Notes: a model not told the origin generated them from the sequence alone. DNA of 17,319 bases from Xanthoparmelia taractica (GCA_033085395.1 JANQBS010000516.1:1-17319); one strand, 5' to 3'; counted from the first letter of the stretch, positions 10,118 to 17,319 are shown. Numbers and translations are program-made.

Positions 10118-10776
10118 GTAGTGTACGGAGAAAGCGTTTTGAGCACATGGGAAGCATAGTTCGAGGCGATTGAGAATCAGAATCCAGCCGCGGCCCGCTT
10201 GCTAAGTCTGTTGGCGTTTGTGAACTTTGAGGATATCTTTCTAGGTCTCTTCGATAGGGATAATACCGGTATCCTCGCAAGCACTACGTGGCAGTCGTTC
10301 CTCTTCTCTGACCAGCAATAGACAGTATATAAGCTTGAATCGGCGTTCGAGACGCTTCAAAGTTATTCTCTAATTCAGTGGAAAGCGGATCAGAAGAGCT
10401 ATGCGGTGCACAAGCTCGTACATGCATAAGGACAAGATCGATCAGAGGCGGACGCCAGCGACAGCTGAGTAGCCTCGCCCTCGAGCTTATGACGGATGCC
10501 ATCGCCAAGGATCAGATCGATCCTAGCCATCAACTCCGGTTGATACCGCATGTGATGATTAGCTTTGGTATGTTTTATCCTCTGCATGAATCGCTGGACG
10601 TGCTTACGATGGATCGACTCGCCATGATCGATGAAATAGAAGGCTTCCTGTTCAGGATAGGACGGCGGTCCGAGGCGTACAAGATGCAAGTGTTTCATCT
10701 CCAAAAAACGGAGAAACTACTGGAAAAGGAGCATCCTGATACGCTGACGAGCGTTTACTGTCTTGCCTAGCTGCTG
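10118..10776 (+). pseudogene. NLR fragment: NB-ARC C-terminal part plus first TPR
   Basis: The frame opens with 'VLSTWEA' followed by 'FEAIENQNPAAARLLSLLAF' (winged-helix/ARC2 of fungal NB-ARC proteins). It continues through 'LQSYSLIQW' to the MHD-like motif 'YAVHKLVHA' near 10400-10428, then a helical spacer. One TPR-type unit follows, 'FHLQKTEKLLEKEHPDTLTS' plus 'VYCLA' at about 10693-10767. Defects: TAG for Ser or Trp in 'WEA*FEA'; TAG where 'QQWTV' is expected at about 10319; TAA where Trp is expected after 'LVHA'; and a one-base deletion near 10453 that shifts the frame. No P-loop is present on the 5' side, since DUF3723 sequence sits there, and the TPR array stops after one unit. Intact relatives are STAND NTPases involved in non-self recognition or heterokaryon incompatibility. 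Confidence 0.8.
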
Positions 10777-10796
10777 CACCACACATCGAACGCACT

Positions 10797-10877
10797 ATCC
10801 TAGAGAACTACCACGCGGTCAAGCTCGACATCACAGATCCCAGCGACATACAATCAGCCTTCGCAACGGCACTTGAA
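10797..10877 (+). pseudogene. Possible short-chain dehydrogenase (SDR) scrap
   Basis: A 27-codon stretch reads 'ILENYHAVKLDITDPSDIQS' then 'AFATALE', which resembles the region before the NNAG motif of classical SDRs (L-D-V/I-T-D-P-x-S/D-I). Neither the upstream TGxxxGxG nucleotide-binding motif nor the downstream NNAG or YxxxK motifs is present. The piece lies directly after the broken TPR in another frame. It is too short to be sure; chance similarity is possible. Confidence 0.4.
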
Positions 10878-11083
10878 ATGATTCGACCGCATCACATGCC
10901 AATATAGTTCCGATTCATGGGGATCTACCTACCAGCGTTGTAAGCATTGCATTGAGAGATCTTTCTATAAAGCCCAGCGACAGGACGGTGCCACAAGGTG
11001 AGATTGGAGTAAATTTGATGCTGACGCAGAGTGACGATATGGTCTAAGCGATCGCGTTGAGAAAACAGAGCAACTCTTTGGAC

Positions 11084-11467
11084 ATGATAAAGAATCCTCC
11101 ATTATCCACCTCGGAATTCACATAATCTCATGCTGCTACGACTGAAGCTCCCGGGACTTCCATCGCTAGTAAGGATAGGATGACGGAAATGCAGATAATA
11201 ACTGACTCTGTATCTGCAAATACAGCTGATTATCAACGATCAAACCTGGCAAGTCACCCAGAAAGCATTATGGATATCGCAAGTAGTATAGCTAGATCTT
11301 CGCTATCCTACAAGACCAATACTAAGGCTCCATAGATCCACTCTGAAAGAGTTATAGTCCAGGAGGCATTATACAGATCACTAATGAAGTACTATAGCCA
11401 CCTAAAGGGATTTCAGCCGCTTATATTGGCCATCGAAGCAGTGTGGAACAAATCTCGGAGGCTTTAA
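11084..11467 (+). pseudogene. Unrecognised broken ORF, 127 codons
   Basis: One frame runs from ATG 11084 to TAA 11465-11467 with only two internal stops, TAA at 11123 and TAG at 11333. Both are what CAA and CAG become after C-to-T change. The product is serine/threonine-rich early ('ESIMDIASSIARSSLSYKTN') and more helical later ('VQEALYRSLMKYYSHLKGFQ'). No family is recognised. It may be the upstream part of the DUF7924 gene that begins at about 11556; a candidate 36-bp GT..AG intron at 11521-11556 would be unusually short. The stretch 10907-11083 before it shows no gene. Confidence 0.4.
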
Positions 11468-11555
11468 CACAAAGTAAAGGGGTGAAAAGTTATAACGATC
11501 AGCTATACAGCAGACAGCCCGTAAGTGATATATTTTAAATTTCAAAGCAATCCAA

Positions 11556-12221
11556 GTGTCACCATATCTCATACGCGATTATGTCACGCAAAAATTGCAC
11601 TACATGGGCCATCCTGAACCGCACTTACGAGCGGCCCAAACTGATAAGGCTCTTTGCCAAGAACTACTCAAGAAAGAACAGCCAGTTCCAAAAGACTCTC
11701 TGTTTAACGATAATCTATTTGAATCGACTTGTAAAGATATAGCAAACCGAAAAGAGGCGAGAGTAATTCAAGACATTGGCCGATTGATCGTTCCCGCTCC
11801 TGAAGAACTGTTTCGTCGTGGGGCAAAGCACCTCAAGCACATAATCGCAACCGTCGATTAAAGCTGGATCAAATCCATCCCACTCGTCAAAGGTCCTCGC
11901 CCGCAGCCCGACTTTGCTGTAGGGCTCAAATCTTCTGCATTCACTCCTGACCAACTTGAGAAATTGCAACCGTCTATTGGTGATTGGCAGACGACGTCGC
12001 GTCTGGTGGCCACGGACGAGATGTATTTCCCATTCCTGACTGCGGAGGTGAAGTGCGGCAACGAAGCACTCAACATCGCGGATCGACAAAACGCTCACAG
12101 CGCCGCCGTCGCTGCAAATGCCGTGGTCAAGTTATACCGACTGGTATCACGTCAAGACAAGCTTCATCAACAGATCCTTACCTTCTCGGTCTCGCACGAT
12201 CATCGGGCTGTAAGAATCTAC
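11556..12221 (+). pseudogene. DUF7924 (PD-(D/E)XK-like) domain, one premature stop
   Basis: The frame reads 'HPEPHLRAAQTDKALCQELL', 'VIQDIGRLIVPAPEELF' and 'GAKHL', then a TAA at 11859-11861, then in the same frame 'PRPQPDFAVGLKSSAFTPDQ', 'MYFPFLTAEVKCG', 'DRQNAHSAAVA' and 'SVSHDHRAVRIYG'. I recognise this as the fungal DUF7924 domain. Pro-Asp at 11907-11912 and Glu-Val-Lys at 12045-12053 have the spacing and form of a PD-(D/E)XK nuclease core, so a nuclease-like fold is likely; activity is unknown. The single stop could come from CAA or GAA. The usual residues after 'VRIYG' (a histidine and the domain tail) are missing and replaced by WD40 sequence. No conventional start codon was found upstream. 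Confidence 0.75.
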
Positions 12222-12237
12222 GGCCGACTAGTCGGCC
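12222..12237. repeat. 16-bp perfect palindrome at a gene-fusion joint
   Basis: The sequence ggccgactagtcggcc equals its own reverse complement. It sits exactly where DUF7924-like coding gives way to WD40-like coding without loss of frame. It may be created by the join or may have been a breakage-prone hairpin; the sequence cannot decide between these. Confidence 0.7.
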
Positions 12238-13058
12238 ACTTCGACTCTCACATCTTCAACGCCACCGGCTCCAGCCTGGCCTTCCTCCCTGGAACCCGCC
12301 CGCCCTCTAACGGCGACGCGAAATGGGGCATCTGCATCTACGACACCGCGACCGCTAGCGTTCGACTCACGCTCTCCGCCCACCGTGACGCAATCATGCG
12401 GGTCGTTTTCAGCCCCGACGACAAGCTCATTGGGTCCGTGAGCTGGGACCGAACCTTCCGTATCTGGGACCACGGGAATGGAACTCTACTCCACACGTTC
12501 CGGTCCGAAGGCCAGAACTGGACGGGTGCCTTTTGGCCCGATTCGCGCTTCTTCGCGGGGACGTCCGGGCAAGGTCGGCTTTGGGTGTGGGACGTTGTGC
12601 ATGGGGTGGAAGTCACGACGCAGGATCTGCAGTCGTGGGGTAGATGGCACCGCCGAATGGATTGGAGTCCGGATGGCAAGCGACTGGTTATCGGGGGCCA
12701 GATGAAGGGTGCCATGTTGGTGTTTGATGTTAAGAGCCAAACGATCGTGCAGGAGCGGGTGCTGAGCACGAGAAAGACCCCTAAGGCGCTGCGGCGGTTT
12801 GCTTCGTCGTGTTTGGAAGCGAGGCAGGTGCGGTACGTGGATGGGGGGACGAAGATTGCCTTCAAATACGCAGGCGATAGCGGTTTGGAGATTTACGATG
12901 TTCTGGAGAATAGAAAGTGGAGGTTTGCGCCGGCGCAGGGGGTTGAGAGGGGCAGGTCGACTGGTGACTTTGTAGTATTGGAGGAGAAGGGCATGATTGC
13001 GTCGATAGACGTAGATGCTGTGAGGTTTTGGGAGGTGCCATTTGGTGAGGGGAAGTAG
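12222..13058 (+). pseudogene. WD40-repeat C-terminal piece, fused in frame to DUF7924
   Basis: The DUF7924 frame continues without a stop from 11862 to the TAG at 13056-13058, about 398 sense codons. From about residue 'RLVGHFDSHIF' it is a WD40 protein with roughly five blade-like units. These include 'SAHRDAIMRVVFSPDDKLIG' with 'WDRTFRIWD', 'GRLWVWDVVHGVEV', 'WSPDGKRLVIGGQMKG', 'GLEIYDV' and 'DAVRFWEVP'. A full propeller normally has about seven, so N-terminal blades are missing while the C-terminus looks natural. The segment is GC-rich, free of stops and free of RIP, unlike its 5' partner. The first in-frame ATG after the 11859 stop is near 12021, which would give a chimera lacking the Pro-Asp of the nuclease core. 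It may derive from a stand-alone fungal WD40 gene or from the C-terminus of a STAND protein. Confidence 0.7.
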
Positions 13059-13229
13059 ACATTCGAGGGAGAGCATTCAGATTCATGTGTGTTTATGTAT
13101 CTTGTGATCCTTTATCCTTTGCGGAATGCTAACGTCCCGATATCAGGTGATGCATCATTTCCGTCATATGCCAGCATTGCCACAGTATCTAGCCGCTTCT
13201 TCAATAATGCTGAACTGATCATCTTATAG

Positions 13230-13704
13230 TCAAAGTAAGTCAGATCCGCCAGATATCTTGGATATGCATCGATAATGTAGGTAGCCGTGCACTGAATGCC
13301 AACAATGACCCCACATGCGAAAAAGCGCAATACCCATATTCGGTATGATGCAATAATGAACGTGCTCTTGCGTGCTCTAGCTACCTATACCAGACGAGAC
13401 CCAGAGGTACGATAAGGATATTTGAAGTGAGAAGAGGGATGGGATTTTCCGGTTACCGACACCGTTATAAGATTGAGCCAGAGAGTTGCGTATTCGATCA
13501 ATGGAGAGAGCGCATATTTGGCTGCCCAGAAGGCACCCAAGGGTCAAAGACAGGTAATTAAGCCAACTTGTGCCCAGCTTCTCGCGATATACGGTCTGCC
13601 ATGGCGCGGGGGAGATGGAGAGAAACTAGACCCATGAGGCCGTAAATGTAGGCATTTGTTGTAGAGGGGCTAGAAAGCTGGATGATGGGTTCAGAGGCCA
13701 GCAT
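13230..13704 (-). pseudogene. Decayed MFS transporter fragment
   Basis: Three segments of a fungal multidrug-type major facilitator are colinear on the minus strand but in different frames. They are 'MLASEPIIQL' with 'AYIYGLMGLV' (13704 to about 13630), 'GTSWLNYLSLTLGCLLGSQI' with 'DRIR' (about 13575-13490), and 'HVHYCIIPNMGIALF' then 'FFACGVIVGIQCTATYIIDA' (about 13360-13265). A one-base shift separates the last two phrases at the T-run near 13322, and a TAG lies near 13380. The pieces match the second half of the 12-helix protein, from the central loop to about helix 11. The first half and the last helix are not found. The open frame continues to 13112 with sequence I cannot place. The 13059-13229 stretch between this and the WD40 gene shows no other gene. 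Confidence 0.7.
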
Positions 13705-13778
13705 TTTTCAACGGTCAGATCAAAGATTGTTGAACCAGTGGCCCAAGAAAGTCTATGGTGTGAGGCGTACGTAAGTCT

Positions 13779-14245
13779 ATGATGCCCGTATTATCTCTTC
13801 TCAGCTTCTCAAGGCTGTGGGTGAGAATTGGTTGCGGTATATGTCTCGCAAAGGAAATAGTGGTTCTAATCTTGAAAATTGGAACAGTCACAGACCCGGA
13901 TTGTTCCTTGGAAGTGGCTCTACGAGAGTTAGAAAATTACAAAAGCAATTGGCTTCTCTTGTTTGATGGAGCCGATGATCTCGAGGACATCTCAGGACTT
14001 TGACCTCCTGGCATTCACGGTGATGTACTCTTTACGAGCCGAAACCGAATGTTAAGGAGACTTTCTGGATTTCAAATGCGGTGTGTTTCGGAAATGAATG
14101 AGAATGAAGCATCAGAACTTCTTCTCAAATCCGCGCGTCTCGTTGTGTCAGTGAAGAGCTTCAAGAAACAAGCGTCGGACATTGTTACCAATCTCGGGAG
14201 TCTTGCCCTTGCAGTTGATCAAGGAGGAGCGTACATAGCGAACGT
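13779..14245 (+). pseudogene. NLR fragment: nucleotide-binding part of NB-ARC
   Basis: From about 13880 the frame reads 'TVTDPDCSLEVALRELENYK', 'SNWLLLFDGADDLEDISGL', a TGA at 14001-14003 where Trp is expected, then 'PPGIHGDVLFTSRNRMLRRL', 'EMNENEASELLLKSARL' and 'LGSLALAVDQGGAYIA'. These are the Walker B/kinase-2 motif (LLLFDGADD), the RNBS-B-like 'LFTSRNR' and the GLPLA-like 'GSLALAVDQ' of fungal NB-ARC proteins. The P-loop (GxxGxGKT) is absent upstream and no ARC2 or repeats follow. At about 14245 the sequence changes to antisense TSR4. The stop is a G-to-A change in TGG. The first 35 codons (13779-13880) have no clear match. It does not overlap in content with the NLR piece at 10118. Confidence 0.8.
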
Positions 14246-15049
14246 CGAGGTGGTAGGAGGGGTAGGGTTTTGGGAGGAGGGAGGGAGAGGGCCAGGGCTG
14301 TTTTTCTTGGGTTTGGGTGGAGGTTATTCCTGGTGGGTGGGGTGAGGTGATGCGGGCTTTTTGGGCGAAGGTTGCTGGGAGGTCGGTTGTTGGTGGTGGT
14401 GGTGGCTGAGGTGGTTTGGATTCTAGGGTGGAGAATGGAGATGGGTTCTGGTTTGAAAGAGAGGCGAATGAATTGCTGGGTTGGGAATCTGGAGTCGTGG
14501 AGGATGAGAACGGATTCTGGTTCGAGCTGGTGGGGGTTGAGAAGGTCGAATTGAAGATGCTGTTGCCGAGGTTCGAAGGTCTGTTTTGCGTCTTGGATAT
14601 CTCCTGAGAAAGAGGACCATTGAAGACTCTATTTGACTTTCCAGCCGCGGTTTGCGTGACCTTGATACATCTGATAGCTCTGATTGTCCCCTCTTTCTTC
14701 CTACATGCCTTTCGCTTGCAGCTAAAAATGTAGATTTTTCGCTCATGGCCAGGAAACCTCTCGAGAAGGTCTCCGTTCAATTGTAGTAATAGAGTCATTA
14801 TGCTGTGACATATCTTGCATTTGGCGAGCTCCGCTGAAGGAGGATTGGTTTGGTGGAGCCATGCCTAACATTCTTATTAGGCTTCACTTAGCAGATGGCT
14901 CATTGTGACCTGGAGAGTCATACTGGAGAACCTCCAAGCTGGCTAAAGTCGTCATCCGTGCCTTCTTTCGAAGCGTAGCCAAGTAGGACATTGGTGGTGG
15001 TGAAGTTTCCGCTCTCGTCGTCGGAGGAATCGCTATTATTTTGGGCCAT
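14148..15049 (-). CDS. TSR4: Truncated Tsr4/PDCD2-like gene, chimeric C-terminus, 280 aa
   Basis: Exon 1 is 15049-14924 ('MAQNNSDSSDDES', 'TTTNVLLGYASKEG', 'LGGSP'). A 59-bp GT..AG intron occupies 14923-14865. Exon 2 is 14864-14148 and opens with 'AWLHQTNPPSAELAKCKICH', 'LLLQLNGDL', 'ERFPGHERKIYIFSCKRKAC' and 'KKEGTIRAIR'. This is the N-terminal zinc-binding half of Tsr4/PDCD2 (CxxC pair followed by a second Cys pair). Intact Tsr4 is a dedicated chaperone of ribosomal protein uS5 (Rps2) and is needed for 40S maturation. A Ser/Asn/Pro-rich linker ('NPFSSSTTPDSQP') and 'PYPSYHLD' follow. At about 14245 the frame enters the antisense strand of the NB-ARC fragment for about 32 codons and stops. 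The C-terminal PDCD2_C domain is therefore missing; fungal Tsr4 is normally around 400 aa. The frame has no internal stop and the splice sites look usable. The essential full-length gene presumably lies elsewhere. Confidence 0.75.
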
Positions 15050-15283
15050 AGTGTCATTGAAGTCGGTGGTCTCTAGGATTTTTATTCCCAAAGCTTTGTT
15101 GGAAGGGTGGATGTAATTGAAAACAGGCGAGATCCTCACACAAGGATATTGTGCACGTTGATATCGTCAATACCTAGCTTCAGAATCAGATTTCTACGGA
15201 ATTCTCAGCGCCGAAGTTTAACCGATCACTCAGTGGAAGAATGGAGACTAGCGTCACCTGCTGATTGTACGAGGTTAGCGGAG
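15050..15283 (-). promoter_or_regulatory. Captured upstream flank of the TSR4 fragment
   Basis: About 230 bp of non-RIP, ordinary-composition DNA lies upstream of the TSR4 start codon and before the AT-rich repeat. It may retain the native TSR4 5' UTR and core promoter, which would allow transcription of the truncated copy. No TATA or CCAAT box could be assigned with confidence. Confidence 0.35.
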
Positions 15284-15318
15284 AAAATAATGACCGGATT
15301 AGCCGAGAACATTATTTT
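15284..15318. repeat. 9-bp inverted repeat at the repeat/island border
   Basis: aaaataatg at 15284-15292 is exactly complementary to cattatttt at 15310-15318, with a 17-nt loop. The same zone can also be read as an imperfect direct repeat (ttagcggagaa at 15275 and ttagccgagaa at 15299). AT-rich RIP-damaged DNA begins right after it, so this is a candidate element edge. Confidence 0.4.
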
Positions 15319-17017
15319 TCTACTATTATATTATATTCTTTATTAATTATTTCTTAATAACGTCTTATTAGAATACGTTTAAATAAAAACTAGTTATAGC
15401 TAGATAGATAAAGACTTATATTTGAAAGTTTAAAGCGAAGTTTTTTATTAAAATTTAGTGGAAAACCCTCGATTATTAATAATAGTCTAATATCTCTCTC
15501 GTATCGTATTGATTCACTTCACGTGCTTCCCCTAATCACCAAGACCAATCCATTTCTTTCTAGCGGCCTCAAATAGATGATTCGTATTCGTAATCAATCT
15601 AGAATAACGTCGGATCCTCGATTTACAGCCTTTTCATATATATTCGTTCGAGTTGAGATTAGAACTTAATAAAGATCAAATTAACGTCTCAATTCTATAC
15701 TATCGGAGTCACAACTAGATCTCTTTTACGTAATAAATACTCGCTTCGTCTTACATAAAGATCGGACGATATCCACGCTTCTCTAGCTCACGATACTAAG
15801 ACAATACGTGAGGTTTTAGAATCTAATTGAATACGTCTCGGAAAGGTATGGGATATTAAGTGAAATATCCCATCCCATACCATACCATCTCGTATTATAA
15901 TATGAAACCCAGGGGAATAATACTATACTAGCTATATAGATATAATATGGGGAATTACTAAAACCGTTTTATAATACGGGATATCTCTAGTATCATGTAA
16001 TAATATAATATATATCTAATATTATATAATGATATGGGATTCTTATAAGATATTTTATAAATATTTTAGTAACGAAGATTAGAAATTAATTAAGTAATAT
16101 TAAGAAAGATACTAAAAGTAGATTCGTAGAGTTAATAACTAGAACGATAACTAGAATTCTTATTACTTAAGATTTTTAAAGCTATTTTATAATTAAGATT
16201 GTATAAAAACTTAATATATTATAATTATCTATTGCGTTTTAATCTTTGATTCTTCTTAATTACTATTCGCGAAAAATTACTTAAACGATTATTACTTTTA
16301 GACGTGCCTTGACTACTCGAATTACGATTATTTAAAAGCGTATCTTCACTGGTTACTAACGAATTAGTCTATCTCGCTCTTTTCGCAAAGTCTTAATCTT
16401 TATTTCTTATTATCTTTCGCTTTCTCGATCTTATCTAAATAATATTAGCAGAGTTACTATAAAAAAGTACTTACTTATCTTCGTAAGAGCTAATACTAAG
16501 TAATCTAAATAAGTCTCTTTACTATTATTAATATAATTAATTATATTACTCTTTTCTATCTAATAATCTCGATTTACTTAATTAGCTTATTTAATTCTTA
16601 GTAATATACTATTATCTTTCTTTAAGTGTAGTCTATTCGAGTAAATTTTAATTTTTCTTGATATAATACTCTATTATTAACGCTCGAAAAGTCGCAGGCG
16701 TATACTATTTTTTACTCTTATATTGTCTTTTCGACTACGAGAAAACTCGCTTATAGGCGATAGATTTAGTAGATATAGATAAGATATCCCGAGTCACACG
16801 TGTTATTAATAATATCTTAGACTTCAGAGATTTCCACTACTTAAGAATAAAATTATTCAAATAAGTAAAAGATGCTATATATAAATTAGAAACCGAGTGA
16901 TAACTAGAATAATAATAAGAATACGTATTATTCTTTTTATAATATTGAAATTAATTATTCGACACTATTATAACTTCTTTAATCTTATTAATAACATAAT
17001 TCTAATTTCTTACCTAC
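15319..17017. repeat. AT-rich RIP-damaged repeat DNA, no gene
   Basis: TpA-rich with stops in all frames. Part of it (about 15480-15840) keeps more G+C and more CpA, so the damage is uneven. No reverse transcriptase, integrase or transposase motif could be read through the stops. It is most likely one or more dead transposable elements, possibly nested, of the same family as the left flank. Confidence 0.65.
15838..16060 (-). repeat. Divergent inner copy of the repeat terminus (right)
   Basis: It begins with 'cggaaaggtatgggatatt', contains the gggatatt/aatatccc hairpin and a run of 'ataccat' motifs, and later 'atgatatgggattcttataag'. These are the same building blocks, in the same order, as the terminus that begins at 17018 (gggccggaaaggtctgg... 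atgggatatcccat). It mirrors the inner copy at 1134-1298 in opposite orientation. The identity is low and the right-hand limit is approximate. Confidence 0.45.
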
Positions 17018-17319
17018 GGGCCGGAAAGGTCTGGTATATGTGATGGGATATCCCATATCATATCGTATTATATCATATCATGAAAGAGTATCATGAGGGG
17101 GTTATACTAGATCACTTATAAAGATATGAAATAAGAAATTACTAATATCATAAAATGGTCTAGGAAATTTCTAATATATGTAGGGATATTTTATAATGTA
17201 GATTATTTCTTATATTAGGTTACGAATAAGATAAGAAAATTTTAGATTAATATATAAGTTAGGGCGAAATTAGCTTAAGTAATTATTAAACTTCGATACT
17301 TAATAAGTGATATTAAGAT
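17018..17319 (-). repeat. Repeat family copy A' (right, inverted)
   Basis: The reverse complement of 744-1048, alignable over the full length with mainly transition differences and ending at the window edge. It starts at 'gggccggaaaggt', includes the palindrome 'atgggatatcccat' at about 17043-17056, and ends with the complement of the left copy's 'atcttaatattacttatt'. The element it belongs to continues to the right, outside the window. Confidence 0.8.

Noticed and set aside
12338..13076. Long minus-strand open frames (196 and 175 codons) opposite the WD40 piece
   Set aside because: They are shadows of a GC-rich, stop-free plus-strand coding region. Their translations are Pro/Arg/Ser-rich and lack domain motifs, while the plus strand has clear WD40 units.
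14372..14607. Plus-strand Gly/Trp-rich open frames
   Set aside because: They are antisense of the Ser/Pro/Asn-rich linker of the TSR4 copy, which has the conserved motifs.
15284..15330. Hairpin near the right border as a Helitron 3' end
   Set aside because: The expected CTRR terminus about 10 nt after a GC-rich hairpin is not present, and no Rep/helicase or TC-starting partner end was found.
1..17319. tRNA, rRNA, CRISPR array or bacterial operon features
   Set aside because: No cloverleaf with conserved T-loop, no rRNA-like stretch and no regularly spaced identical repeats were seen; the gene structure is eukaryotic.

Overview
The window looks like nuclear DNA of a filamentous ascomycete (Pezizomycotina). 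The one complete gene has four exons with short GT..AG introns (78, 54 and 49 bp) and encodes a Clr5-domain protein, a family typical of these fungi. Large blocks are damaged in the manner of repeat-induced point mutation (RIP): CpA and TpG are scarce, TpA is abundant, and former CAA, CAG and TGG codons read as stops. Codon style and gene content would suit Sordariomycetes, but the genus cannot be told from the sequence alone.

Layout. 1-1298: very AT-rich, RIP-damaged repeat DNA. 1439-1650: a 212-bp palindromic MITE-like element. 1651-2754: upstream DNA ending in a pyrimidine-rich promoter-like tract. 2755-5605 (+): an apparently intact 889-codon Clr5-domain gene. 5885-8640 (-): a RIP-ruined patatin-like phospholipase gene. 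8690-10115 (+): a RIP-ruined DUF3723 gene, head-to-head with the patatin gene. 10118-15049: a mosaic of gene pieces joined end to end: the ARC2 end of an NB-ARC domain with its first TPR (+), a short SDR-like scrap (+), an unrecognised broken ORF (+), a DUF7924 nuclease-like domain (+) fused in frame to a WD40 propeller piece (+), a decayed MFS transporter piece (-), the nucleotide-binding part of an NB-ARC domain (+), and the 5' half of the ribosome-biogenesis gene TSR4/PDCD2 (-), which runs on into the antisense strand of the NB-ARC piece. 15300-17319: AT-rich RIP-damaged repeat again. Its last 302 bp are an inverted copy of 744-1048, so the whole island lies between inverted copies of one repeat family.

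How the parts relate. The patatin, DUF3723 and NLR-type (NB-ARC/TPR) genes together are a gene set repeatedly found as cargo of fungal Starship giant transposons. No tyrosine-recombinase captain (DUF3435) is visible here, so a degraded Starship cargo block is a hypothesis. The 10.1-15.05 kb part looks like a fragment graveyard or gene-capture zone and contains two open chimeric reading frames. The Clr5 gene is the only feature that looks like an ordinary working gene. No tRNA, rRNA, CRISPR array or bacterial feature was seen.
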